A stretch of DNA of 64,000 bases from Balneolaceae bacterium UBA7797. GTDB lineage: Bacteria > Bacteroidota > Rhodothermia > Balneolales > Balneolaceae. This document shows positions 33,201 through 41,226 of the stretch, one piece after another. Below the pieces are notes generated by a model. That model did not search any database, was not told where the DNA came from, and saw only the letters and a list, made by a program, of their open reading frames with translations. Numbering within the stretch: the stretch's first letter is position 1; each line of letters begins with the position of its first letter. The position numbers were made by a program, and so were the translations under genes. The stretch is from assembly GCA_002480645.1 (NCBI GenBank), contig DLCN01000015.1:62001-126000 (forward strand), given 5' to 3'.

Positions 33201-34478
33201 GAAAAAACGGCACTCAGCATTTTTGAGAAGATGCAGATGTTTGCGAGCTATGGTTTCAATAAATCACACTCGGCGGCTTATTCGGTAGTAGCATACCATA
33301 CCATGTATTTTAAGGCCAATTATCCGGCTGAGTATATGGCGGCGGTAATGAGTCATAATATGAATGACATCAAAAAGGTGGCGTCATTTATTGAAGAATG
33401 TCAGAAAATGGGCATTGAGGTAGATCCTCCGAATATCAATACTGCGCGGGGTAAATTTGTAGCGAAAGAAGGCCGGGTACAGTATGGAATGAGTGCCATA
33501 AAAGGCGTCGGTTCTTCAGCTATCGCTCATATTGTTGAGGAACGGGAAGAAAATGGTCTGTTTAAATCAGTATTTGATTTCGCTTCCCGCATCGATTCAA
33601 GGATCTGTAACCGGAGAACATTGGAAAGTTTAATTCAGGCCGGAGCTTTTGATGAACTGGAAGAAAACCGTGCCATGCTTTTGATGGGAGTGGAAGATAT
33701 ACTCTCTTATGCAGCCAGAAAGCAGGAAGAAAAACGATTGAATCAGGTAAACCTTTTTGGAGGTTCAGGTGGCGGTGGAGTGTTACAGGAACCGAAACTA
33801 AAGCCGGTTGAGCGATGGAGCAGCATAGAACGGTTAAATAAAGAACGGGAATTGATCGGATTTTATCTAAGCGGACATCCATTGAATCGTTTCAAAGAAG
33901 ACTTGTCTTTGTTCGGTAAACAAAATTTAAGTGATGAATGCATTAACCAGTTGCAACATGATTCAGAGCTTCGGTTTATCGCGATCATAACGAGCAAGCG
34001 TGTTGCTTCAGATAAAAAGGGAAGGCCCATCGCTTTTTTGATGGTTGAAGATCTGTATTCCTCGATGGAGATCGCCGTATTCAGTAAGCAATTTGATCAG
34101 TTTGCGCCCTTGTTGGAAGTAGATAATGTTGTATACATTTCCGGGCGATACACTAAGCGGGAACGTGGCAATAGTCTGATCGTAAATAACATTGAACGGG
34201 TTGAAAATCTGCGGGAGAATTTCCAAAGTAAACTTCGCCTGCATATTAATATTCATACAGACAGAGTTACCACAGACGATCTGGTACAGATCGAAACATT
34301 ATTTGGCGTAAATAAAGGTACGACCAATGTGAAAATGGCGGTTCACAGTAAAGAAGCTAACGGACCGATACGAATGAATGTGAGAAATTTTGTAGTAGAA
34401 CCCACAGATGAGCTTCTTAAAGGCCTGCGTGATGTGCTAGGTGAGGAAGCCGTTCAGCTCGAATTATCAGCCAGTTAA
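30267..34478 (+). CDS. dnaE: DNA polymerase III alpha subunit with fused N-terminal DnaQ-like exonuclease
   Basis: At 1403 residues this is the replicative polymerase plus a proofreading domain in one chain, as is usual in Bacteroidota. Residues 1-190 are a DEDDh exonuclease with Asp6/Glu8 ('FDTETTGLP'), Asp105 ('NVSFDEKVMG'), and His168/Asp173 ('DAHDAAADVEA'), all present. Residues 250-450 are a PHP domain starting 'FTHLHCHSKYSVLQ'. Some of its metal ligands appear changed: 'LTDLGNMYG' has Leu where active PHP domains have His, and 'SNNCFYI' differs from the usual ND.HY. Residues about 570 onward are the C-family palm, with 'GPGRGSAAGSVVAY' and catalytic Asp653 and Asp655 in 'MPDIDIDF'. A helix-hairpin-helix and an OB domain ('LRFIAIITSKRVASDKKGRP') follow. 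It is divergent from umuD. Confidence 0.97.
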   Translation: MYLIFDTETTGLPRDYSAPITDFDNWPRLVQLAWQLHDETGKLVSSGNYIVKPVGFTIPFNSEKIHGISTQRALDEGHDLVFVLNEFRKDMDKAYFLIGHNVSFDEKVMGAEFLREKIPSAIIDKPKIDTKDEGTEYCAIPNGRGGYKWPTLTELHKKLFGRDFEDAHDAAADVEATARCFLELVYLGIIKVNFPLDAKLYEHSQSYMVRENYIDLVSPSRFKKKDDEIVEEDDSGIEVDDQLHKLDENVVFTHLHCHSKYSVLQATAGVKELVAKAKELGMPAVALTDLGNMYGAFAFAAEAHRQEITPILGCELYVVDDRHQKKFTRENRDRRYQIPILAKNQNGYKNLAKICSVGFTEGYYYKFPRVDKEVIKEHSEDLICLSGGIRGMLADLVLNKGEQFAEEELQWWIEVFGDDFYLEVINHGLDEEKRVNEVFKHFSEKYGVKLVASNNCFYIDKEDADAHDALICIDDGTLKSTPIGRGREFRYGFPNQEFYFKDTDDMKVLFADMPEAIANTQEIVDKIEPVELERDVILPKFHIPEGFNGENDYLRHLTYEGAKTRYPEMDEAIKQRIEHELKIIKDMGFPGYFLIVQDFIAAARDMGVYVGPGRGSAAGSVVAYCTGITNIDPLKYDLLFERFLNPERISMPDIDIDFDDDGRQRVIEYVVDKYGKNQVAHIITFGSMAARSSVRDVARVLDLPLSDADRIAKLVPERPGTSLDDAFAEVPELREIRDGEGLEAETLKMAYVLEGSVRNTGIHAAGIIIAPDDLTEYIPVSTAKDADLQVTQFDGSVIESAGMLKMDFLGLKTLSILKTAIGYVKENYGKEYDLDDIPLDDEKTYKLYQKGGTLGTFQFESEGMRKYLKELKPTNINDLIAMNALYRPGPMQFIPDYINRKQGIEEAEYDHELVRDILEPTFGIMIYQEQIMNVAQKLAGYSLGGADLLRRAMGKKKHDVMEKEKPKFVEGAKNNGVDEKTALSIFEKMQMFASYGFNKSHSAAYSVVAYHTMYFKANYPAEYMAAVMSHNMNDIKKVASFIEECQKMGIEVDPPNINTARGKFVAKEGRVQYGMSAIKGVGSSAIAHIVEEREENGLFKSVFDFASRIDSRICNRRTLESLIQAGAFDELEENRAMLLMGVEDILSYAARKQEEKRLNQVNLFGGSGGGGVLQEPKLKPVERWSSIERLNKERELIGFYLSGHPLNRFKEDLSLFGKQNLSDECINQLQHDSELRFIAIITSKRVASDKKGRPIAFLMVEDLYSSMEIAVFSKQFDQFAPLLEVDNVVYISGRYTKRERGNSLIVNNIERVENLRENFQSKLRLHINIHTDRVTTDDLVQIETLFGVNKGTTNVKMAVHSKEANGPIRMNVRNFVVEPTDELLKGLRDVLGEEAVQLELSAS

Positions 34479-34607
34479 AAGATGCTCTCAGGTTTGATAA
34501 AGGAAAGCAATTGTACTAATAACTATTAATGATGTGAAAATGAGACCGAAATCTTCAGATATTTGGTTCAAGTTTTTACGAAAGTAAAACTAAAATTAGG
34601 TGTAAAA

Positions 34608-34934
34608 ATGTCGAAACCCGTTGAACTAACAGATACAAATTTTGATGATGAAGTGCTGAAGTCAGATAAGCCAGTGCTCGTTGACTTTTGGGCCGAATGG
34701 TGTGGTCCATGCCGAATGATCGGGCCGGTAGTAGAAGAAATGGCTTCTGAATATGACGGAAAAGCAAAAATTGGAAAACTGAACGTTGACTTCAATCCGA
34801 ATGTTTCAGTTAAATATGGGATTCGTAGTATCCCGGCTTTATTGATTTTTAAAGACGGTGAGGTTGTTGACCAAATCGTCGGCGCTGTGCCAAAAACGCA
34901 TTTAGTAAAACAGTTAGAAGCACAGTTTAACTAA
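34608..34934 (+). CDS. trxA: Thioredoxin
   Basis: The protein (108 residues from the ATG at 34608) is a typical thioredoxin. It has the redox motif 'WAEWCGPCRM' with Cys32 and Cys35, the buried Asp26 in 'VDFWAEW', the cis-Pro in 'GIRSIPALLIF', and the ending 'LEAQFN'. It donates electrons to ribonucleotide reductase, peroxiredoxins and other partners in the cytoplasm. A longer open frame begins at a TTG 45 bp upstream, but the extra residues are not thioredoxin-like, so the ATG is preferred. It follows dnaE after 129 bp and ends at a clear terminator. Confidence 0.96.
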   Translation: MSKPVELTDTNFDDEVLKSDKPVLVDFWAEWCGPCRMIGPVVEEMASEYDGKAKIGKLNVDFNPNVSVKYGIRSIPALLIFKDGEVVDQIVGAVPKTHLVKQLEAQFN

Positions 34935-34961
34935 GATTCTCTATTATAGGTTAAGGTAAGC

Positions 34962-34998
34962 AAAGGCTGGTCCATGATGTTGGGCCTGCCTTTTTTTT
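34962..34998 (+). terminator. Rho-independent terminator after trxA
   Basis: AAAGGCTGGTCC pairs with GGGCCTGCCTTT (one T-T mismatch and one G-T pair) across an 8-base loop and runs into eight Ts. It lies 27 bp after the trxA stop. Confidence 0.82.
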
Positions 34999-35110
34999 AT
35001 CTATGAAATGGTAAAAGTCAGAATGGAATCTGTTTGTACTATTGCGTCAGTAAGACACAAGTTTTACAACCTTTCAAACACCATTAGAATGGTTTAGTTC
35101 AATTTAAAGT

Positions 35111-35118
35111 TACCTTTG
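35111..35118 (+). promoter_or_regulatory. Possible Bacteroidota-type -7 element before the RND operon
   Basis: TACCTTTG fits the Bacteroidota -7 consensus TAnnTTTG and stands 22 bp before the ATG of the adaptor gene, a plausible distance for a short leader. A matching -33 TTTG at the standard spacing is not clear (a TTTAG is nearby), so support is weak. Confidence 0.35.
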
Positions 35119-35140
35119 GAGTCATTAATTAAGATCAGAT

Positions 35141-36199
35141 ATGAAAAGAGTTTTAAGTATTGCAGGGATTATTTTGGTAGTTGCTTTATTGGCATGGCCA
35201 AAAGTGAAAGGTTATTTCAGTAACGAGAATAAATCATCGGCACCGGCAGCACGATCTGCATCAGTGCTTCAGGTTGAAGCTTTTATAGTTAAAGGCGATA
35301 CCGTCGAGAATAATATTTTCACAACAGGAACCCTGTTAGCCAATGAAGATGTAGAGTTATCAAGTGAAAGCTCTGGTATTGTAAGAGATATTTATCTAAC
35401 GGAGGGAGCCGAGGTAAAGAAAGGCGATCTGTTGATCAAAATTAATGACAGTGATCTGCAGGCTCAGCTTAACCGGGCAAAATTCCGTTTAAATCTTGCT
35501 GAGGACCGGGAAGGGCGTCAAAAACAACTTCTTGAAAAAGGTGGTATCAGTCAGGAAGAGTATGATGCTACATTGAATGAAGTTAATGTACTGAGAGCTG
35601 AAGTTGCATTGATCGAAGCTCAGATCGATAAGACCGAAATCCGTGCCCCTTTTTCCGGGCGACTCGGTTTGAAATATGTAAGTGATGGAAGTTATATCTC
35701 TCCAAACTCAAGAATTACTACCCTTCAGGACATTGATCCTATTAAGATCGATTTCTCAGTTCCCGAACGTTATGCTGCTCAGGTCGAGGTTGGTACGAAA
35801 GTAAGCTTTCATGTACAAGGGATTGAAGAGACCATGATCGCAGAAGTGTATGCAAAAGAACCATCCATCAATACAGAAACGAGAACATTACAGGTTAGGG
35901 CCCGAAGTGAGAATACAGATGGGAAATTGCTTCCCGGTGCCTTTGCAGACCTGGAATTAACTCTTTCAACCATTGATGATGCGTTGATGGTGCCCACCAT
36001 ATCACTGGTTCCAGAGCTGGAAGGTCAGAAAGTGTTTGTTGTTAAGAATGGTAAGGTAGAGCCTCATTCGGTACAAACCGGATTAAGGAATGATACCAGA
36101 ATTCAGATCCTCGATGGGGTACAACCCGGAGATACGGTTCTTACCACCGGACTTCTTCAGGTCCGTCCCGGAATGCCGGTTAAAGTGGTAAATCTTTAA
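35141..36199 (+). CDS. RND efflux pump periplasmic adaptor (membrane fusion protein)
   Basis: The 352-residue protein has one N-terminal anchor helix ('VLSIAGIILVVALLAWP') and the normal MFP order. A barrel strand begins near residue 55, a lipoyl half is at 'LSSESSGIVRDIYLTEGAEV' and 'KKGDLLIKIND', a short alpha-hairpin is at about 105-155, the second lipoyl half is at 'IRAPFSGRLGLKYVSDG', and beta-barrel and membrane-proximal domains end in 'LLQVRPGMPVKVVNL'. It bridges the inner-membrane RND pump and the outer-membrane channel encoded by the next two genes. The short hairpin suits MexA/AcrA-like pumps. A 9-bp gap separates it from the permease gene, which has a good AAGGAG site. Confidence 0.93.
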   Translation: MKRVLSIAGIILVVALLAWPKVKGYFSNENKSSAPAARSASVLQVEAFIVKGDTVENNIFTTGTLLANEDVELSSESSGIVRDIYLTEGAEVKKGDLLIKINDSDLQAQLNRAKFRLNLAEDREGRQKQLLEKGGISQEEYDATLNEVNVLRAEVALIEAQIDKTEIRAPFSGRLGLKYVSDGSYISPNSRITTLQDIDPIKIDFSVPERYAAQVEVGTKVSFHVQGIEETMIAEVYAKEPSINTETRTLQVRARSENTDGKLLPGAFADLELTLSTIDDALMVPTISLVPELEGQKVFVVKNGKVEPHSVQTGLRNDTRIQILDGVQPGDTVLTTGLLQVRPGMPVKVVNL

Positions 36200-36208
36200 G
36201 GAGCGACT

Positions 36209-39200
36209 ATGAGTTTATCATCCATAAGTATTCGCCGACCGGTACTTGCTACCGTTTTTTCGATTGTGATCATCCTATTCGGGATCATATCCTTTAACTA
36301 TTTGCCGGTACGGGAATATCCGGCGGTGGATCCTCCGATCATCACAGTAAGTACCAGTTATATTGGTGCCAATGCAGATGTGATCGAATCTCAGATCACA
36401 GAACCACTGGAAGATCAGATCAACGGGATTGCCGGGATTAAGAATCTTACGTCCGTAAGCCGGGAGGGACGCAGCACAGTAACAGTAGAATTTGACCTTG
36501 ATATCGACCTCGAAACGGCTGCGAGCGATGTGCGTGCCCGGGTTTCCAGAGCGGTTGGAAATTTGCCACCGGATGCCGACCCACCGGTTGTGACCAAAGC
36601 CGATGCTGATGCCCGACCTATCGTTTTCTTCAACATTAAAAGTGACTCAAGAAATCTGCTGCAACTTTCTGATATCGCTGAGAATTATTTCAAAGAACGA
36701 GTGCAGACCATCCCCGGGGTAAGTAATGTGCAGATTTGGGGTGATAAGACTTATGCCATGCGCCTTTGGTTAGACCCGATGAAACTGGCCGCCTACGATC
36801 TTACTCCACTCGATGTGCGAAATGCTCTGATCCGGGAGAATGTGGAACTACCTTCCGGAAGGATCGAAGGGCAGTTGACAGAGCTGACGGTTCGAACCAT
36901 GGGACGAATGACCTCGGTCGAGGAGTTCAATAATCTCATCATCAAAGAATCGAACGGAAGTATAATCCGGTTTCGGGATATTGGAAATGCTGAATTAGGT
37001 CCACAAAATGAACGTACTATCCTGAAACGGGATGGAGTTCCGATGGTAGGTGTGGTATTGATCCCGCAACCCGGTGCAAATCAGATAGAAATTGCAGATG
37101 AATTTTATCGCAGAGCAGAAAATATCGAAAAAGATCTGCCACCGGATATTGAAACGGCCATTGGTTTTGATTCCACCAAATATGTGCGGGCCTCTATTTC
37201 GGAAGTTCAGCAGACCATATTTATCGCATTTTTATTAGTGATCACCATCATATTCCTGTTTCTGAGAGATTGGCGCACCACGATCATTCCGGTTGTGGTA
37301 ATACCAATTGCCCTGATCGGCGCATTCTTTGTGATGTATATCGCCGGATTTTCGATCAATGTGCTTACCCTGCTAGCCATTGTATTAGCGATCGGGTTGG
37401 TGGTGGATGATGCGATCGTAGTACTCGAAAATATCTATACTAAAATTGAAGCAGGACAGGAGCCGATCATTGCCGGGGTGATCGGATCTAGGGAGATTTT
37501 CTTTGCCGTGATTGCTACAACTGCGGCCCTGGTGTCTGTATTTCTGCCCATTTTATTCCTGGGCGGGTTAACCGGACGATTATTTGTAGAGTTTGGAGTG
37601 GTAATCGCAGGTGCGGTTATCATTTCCTCGTTTGTTGCGTTAACACTAACTCCGATGCTATCCACCAAATTATTAAAGCAGCGGGAAACACATAATTGGT
37701 TTTATAATAAAACGGAACCGTTCTTTGTTGCGATGAATCGGACGTACAAGAATTCGTTGGCGTCTTTTATGAATCATCGTTGGCTTTCCCTGGTGATCAT
37801 TGCGCTGGCAGGAGGATTGATCTATTTGTTCATGCTCACTCTCCCAAAAGAAGTAGCTCCGTTAGAAGATCGTAGTCGGGTTCGCTTATTTGCACAGGCT
37901 CCTGAAGGGGCTACCTTCGAATACATGGATAATTACATGGATCGATTGGTACAAACCATGCGCGACAGTGTGCCGGAGGTAGGTTCAGCTGTCTCCGTGA
38001 CCTCTCCCGGATTCGGAGCATCAAGTTCGGTGAATTCAGGATTTTCGTTTGCCATATTGACCGATCCGGAGGATCGTGAAAAATCTCAGGACGATGTAGC
38101 GAATGATATTACTGCACTGGTTGAGGAATTGAGTGGAGCCAAGACGTTTGTGTCTCAGGAACAGACCATTGGCAGTTCCCGGGGTGGTTTACCGGTACAG
38201 TATGTATTGCAGAATCAAAATTTTGAGAAGATCAAAGAAGTTATCCCAAAGTTTCTGGAAGAAGTAAGAAACGATCCAACTTTTGTGTATCAGGATGTGG
38301 ATCTGAAATTCAACAAGCCGGAATTACAGGTTTCTATTGATCGTGACCGGGCGCAGGCATTAGGAGTTTCAGTCCGAGATATTGCGCAAACCCTTCAGCT
38401 TTCATTAAGTGGTCAGCGTTTCGATTTCTTCATCAAAGACAGTAAACAGTATTATGTGATCGGTCAGGTTGCACGTTCCGACAGGGATGAACCGGTTGAT
38501 CTGAAAAGCTTGTATGTGAGAAATAATCAGGGACGGTTAATTCAGCTTGATAATCTGGTAAAAGTAGCTGAGCAAAGCAGTCCGCCTCAGCTATATCGTT
38601 TCAACAGGTACTCTTCAGCTACCATCTCAGCGAGTCTGGCACCCGGTAAAACGATAGCAGACGGGATTGCTGCAATGGATGTGATCGCCGCTAAAGTATT
38701 AGATGATACCTTTTCTACAGCACTATCGGGGCCATCCAGAGATTATGCCGAGAGTTCCTCAAGTTTATTATTCATTTTCTTATTTGCTTTGGTTCTCGTT
38801 TATCTGGTATTAGCGGCACAGTTCGAGAGTTTCCGGGATCCATTCACCATCATGTTAACTGTGCCACTGGCTCTTGCCGGCGCATTGATCAGTATGTGGT
38901 ATTTTAATCAGACCCTGAACATCTTCAGTCAGATTGGAATGATCATGTTGATCGGATTAGTGACAAAGAATGGAATTCTGATCGTGGAGTTTGCGAATCA
39001 GCGTCAGATTCAGGGGCTTTCTATCAAAGATGCGATTCTTGACGCCGCCGCTGCACGATTCCGTCCAATTTTGATGACTTCCATCTCCACCGTTTTGGGA
39101 ATTCTTCCGATTGCGCTGGCACTTGGTGCCGGAGCTGAAAGCCGGACTTCGATGGGGATTGCTGTGATCGGAGGATTGATCATCGGTAGCTTCTTAACCC

Positions 39201-39274
39201 TTTATGTGATCCCGGCTATGTATTCCTACTTATCTCCGGTAAAACCGATAAAGATCAGTTCCACGAAGAGTTAA
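36209..39274 (+). CDS. RND efflux permease (AcrB/MexB-like, HAE1 type)
   Basis: The 1021-residue inner-membrane pump has the two-fold RND layout: 12 membrane helices with two large periplasmic loops (about 30-335 and 555-865). It starts 'ISIRRPVLATVFSIVIILFG', and helix four carries the proton-relay Asp pair in 'GLVVDDAIVVLENI'. Other family blocks are 'VREYPAVDPPIITVSTSYIG', 'FLFLRDWRTTIIPV' and 'GLVTKNGILIVEFANQRQ'. Metal-efflux methionine clusters of CusA are not evident, so it belongs to the hydrophobe/amphiphile group, with drugs, bile-like compounds or dyes as possible substrates. It lies between its adaptor and TolC genes in one operon. Confidence 0.95.
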   Translation: MSLSSISIRRPVLATVFSIVIILFGIISFNYLPVREYPAVDPPIITVSTSYIGANADVIESQITEPLEDQINGIAGIKNLTSVSREGRSTVTVEFDLDIDLETAASDVRARVSRAVGNLPPDADPPVVTKADADARPIVFFNIKSDSRNLLQLSDIAENYFKERVQTIPGVSNVQIWGDKTYAMRLWLDPMKLAAYDLTPLDVRNALIRENVELPSGRIEGQLTELTVRTMGRMTSVEEFNNLIIKESNGSIIRFRDIGNAELGPQNERTILKRDGVPMVGVVLIPQPGANQIEIADEFYRRAENIEKDLPPDIETAIGFDSTKYVRASISEVQQTIFIAFLLVITIIFLFLRDWRTTIIPVVVIPIALIGAFFVMYIAGFSINVLTLLAIVLAIGLVVDDAIVVLENIYTKIEAGQEPIIAGVIGSREIFFAVIATTAALVSVFLPILFLGGLTGRLFVEFGVVIAGAVIISSFVALTLTPMLSTKLLKQRETHNWFYNKTEPFFVAMNRTYKNSLASFMNHRWLSLVIIALAGGLIYLFMLTLPKEVAPLEDRSRVRLFAQAPEGATFEYMDNYMDRLVQTMRDSVPEVGSAVSVTSPGFGASSSVNSGFSFAILTDPEDREKSQDDVANDITALVEELSGAKTFVSQEQTIGSSRGGLPVQYVLQNQNFEKIKEVIPKFLEEVRNDPTFVYQDVDLKFNKPELQVSIDRDRAQALGVSVRDIAQTLQLSLSGQRFDFFIKDSKQYYVIGQVARSDRDEPVDLKSLYVRNNQGRLIQLDNLVKVAEQSSPPQLYRFNRYSSATISASLAPGKTIADGIAAMDVIAAKVLDDTFSTALSGPSRDYAESSSSLLFIFLFALVLVYLVLAAQFESFRDPFTIMLTVPLALAGALISMWYFNQTLNIFSQIGMIMLIGLVTKNGILIVEFANQRQIQGLSIKDAILDAAAARFRPILMTSISTVLGILPIALALGAGAESRTSMGIAVIGGLIIGSFLTLYVIPAMYSYLSPVKPIKISSTKS

Positions 39275-39311
39275 TGAAAAAAGCAGAACAACATGAGGAG
39301 GTTGTAGCGTA

Positions 39312-40643
39312 ATGGCTGAATATTCAAAAAGAATGGGATTCATTGTATCGCTACTGCTTCTGATCGCTATTCCGGTTCAAGGTCAGGATACATTAAGTGT
39401 AAGCGATGCCGTACAGATCGCTCTGGAAAATAACTTTTCGATCCGTATAGCAAAGAATAATGCCGAGATCGCCAACAACAATAACACCATTGGTAATGCC
39501 GGTTTTCTCCCAAACGTAAATGCGAATGGTAGTTTCACACGCAGAGTTCAAAATAATGTAACAAATTTCTCCAACGATAATATTGCAGATATCAATAATA
39601 GTGGGGTGATCTCTTCGGTATACAGTTACGGAATTGATGCGAGCTGGACTATTTTTGATGGGTTGACCATGTTTGCCACCTCAGATCGTCTGGATTTTCA
39701 AATGGACATCAGTGAAGAGCAGGCCCAGCTACAGGTTGAGCAGGTTCTCGCAGATATTATCAGTACCTATTTTCAGCTGGTTGGTCAGCAGCAAGCATAT
39801 CATGTATTGCAAAATACGGTTGAAGTTTCTCAGGAAAGAATCCGTATAGCCGAAACTAAGTTGGATCTGGGCTCGGGATCAGAATATGACCTGCTTCAGG
39901 CTCGCGCTGATTTAAACGCAGACCGAGCCGCATTGATTCGTTCGAACACAGGATTAAAACAAGCTAAGATTCTGTTGAATCAGATCCTGGCAAGTGAAGT
40001 AAATCTCAATTTTGATGTACAGGATACTATTGAATTAGCCGAACCACTAACCTTGGATCAATTGTTGGAAGAAGCACTTCAGCAGAATAAAGAGTTGAGT
40101 ATTTCTCGCTTAAATGAGCAGGTTGCTAATTCAGAGATCCGTGAAATAACCGGAGAATGGTTTCCTCAGATCAGCGTAAATGGTGGTTATGGATACACCC
40201 GGAATGAAGCAAGCGTTGGCTTTACCGAGTTTAGTGAAAACCGTGGATTTAATTTTGGTGTAACTGCGAGTGTAAATCTTTTTAGCGGATTTAATAAGAA
40301 ACGACGCCGTGAAAATGCACAGGTTGAGTTGAAGAATGAACAGCTCCGAATTCAGGAACTGGAATTGAATATTCAGGCCCAGGTTAAGCAGGTATATGAG
40401 CAATATTCAGATGCTTTAAATCTAATTGATCTGGAAGAAGAGAATTTATCCATCACCGAACAAAGTCTGGATATAGCATTAGAACGTTTCAGATTGGGAA
40501 CCATCAATTCTGTGGAGTTACGGGAAGCACAATTGACCTTGCTGAATGCCCAAAACCGATTGATCGCGGCTCAGATCGAAGCCAAGACCACGGAGGTTCA
40601 GCTATTGAGAATCAGCGGAAGATTACTCCGACAGGCAAAATAA
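39312..40643 (+). CDS. TolC family outer-membrane efflux channel
   Basis: The 443-residue product has a signal peptide ending near 'AIPVQGQ', followed directly by the TolC opening 'TLSVSDAVQIALENNFSIRI'. The two-fold repeat is visible: a second 'LTLDQLLEEALQQNKELSIS' begins the latter half, and long Gln/Glu/Leu-rich helices alternate with strand regions ('SYGIDASWTIFDG' and 'NFGVTASVNLFSGF'). It would form the trimeric exit duct for the RND pump encoded upstream. The gap of 37 bp contains GAGGAGG before the start. It closes the three-gene efflux operon, and the next gene is convergent. Confidence 0.94.
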   Translation: MAEYSKRMGFIVSLLLLIAIPVQGQDTLSVSDAVQIALENNFSIRIAKNNAEIANNNNTIGNAGFLPNVNANGSFTRRVQNNVTNFSNDNIADINNSGVISSVYSYGIDASWTIFDGLTMFATSDRLDFQMDISEEQAQLQVEQVLADIISTYFQLVGQQQAYHVLQNTVEVSQERIRIAETKLDLGSGSEYDLLQARADLNADRAALIRSNTGLKQAKILLNQILASEVNLNFDVQDTIELAEPLTLDQLLEEALQQNKELSISRLNEQVANSEIREITGEWFPQISVNGGYGYTRNEASVGFTEFSENRGFNFGVTASVNLFSGFNKKRRRENAQVELKNEQLRIQELELNIQAQVKQVYEQYSDALNLIDLEEENLSITEQSLDIALERFRLGTINSVELREAQLTLLNAQNRLIAAQIEAKTTEVQLLRISGRLLRQAK

Positions 40644-40677
40644 TGGAGCAGGGCTGAACTCTTAAGCAGCTCAGTAT

Positions 40678-41079
40678 TTAAAGGTGAAAAGTTAGCACGA
40701 GCAGGGTGCCGTTCTCTTCGTAGCTGACTTCATCAGCATATTCACGCATCAGAAAAACGCCCCGGCCACTGGGCTTTAAGAGATTTTCTTCATCCAGGGG
40801 ATTCGCTACTTCATTGGGCTTAAACCCATTTCCCTGATCCTTTGTGCTAATGGTCAATGTGTTACCATCATATTCGGCCGAGATCAGGACCCGCTTTTTC
40901 GGATCCAGCTCATTTCCATGCACAGCAGCGTTAGTAGCAGCTTCACTCACCGTGAGCATCAACCGTGCGTAAAATTCATCATCAAAATTGATCTCGGCCT
41001 GAAGATCATTCAATAAATGTTCAACCTTTTCGATCTCCTCGTAGGCTGATGGAATAACAAGTTTTTTCTTTATAGTCAT
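40678..41079 (-). CDS. RsbW-like serine kinase/anti-sigma regulatory ATPase
   Basis: The 133-residue protein has only a GHKL ATPase domain of the HATPase_c_2 type. The N box is 'LTVSEAATNAAVHGNEL', the G1 box 'STKDQGNGFKPNE', and the lid/G2 region 'LLKPSGRGVFLMREYADEV'. Such stand-alone domains act as anti-sigma factors, as kinases for STAS-domain antagonists, or as partners of PP2C phosphatases. No STAS, PP2C or SigB-type gene is adjacent, so its partners are elsewhere. It is convergent with the RND operon and divergent from the PiT-like membrane gene. Confidence 0.88.
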   Translation of the reverse strand: MTIKKKLVIPSAYEEIEKVEHLLNDLQAEINFDDEFYARLMLTVSEAATNAAVHGNELDPKKRVLISAEYDGNTLTISTKDQGNGFKPNEVANPLDEENLLKPSGRGVFLMREYADEVSYEENGTLLVLTFHL

Positions 41080-41226
41080 CGACGATATTATGTACCCTTT
41101 GGCTCAATACTATGCATTTCAGTATCCTTTAACAATATTTAAAAAAAGGGTAGTTTGTTAATAATGGGTTAATATATTTTCGGTAGGTTTAGGATTCAAA
41201 TTATCATTACCTAACTCAACGATTTA

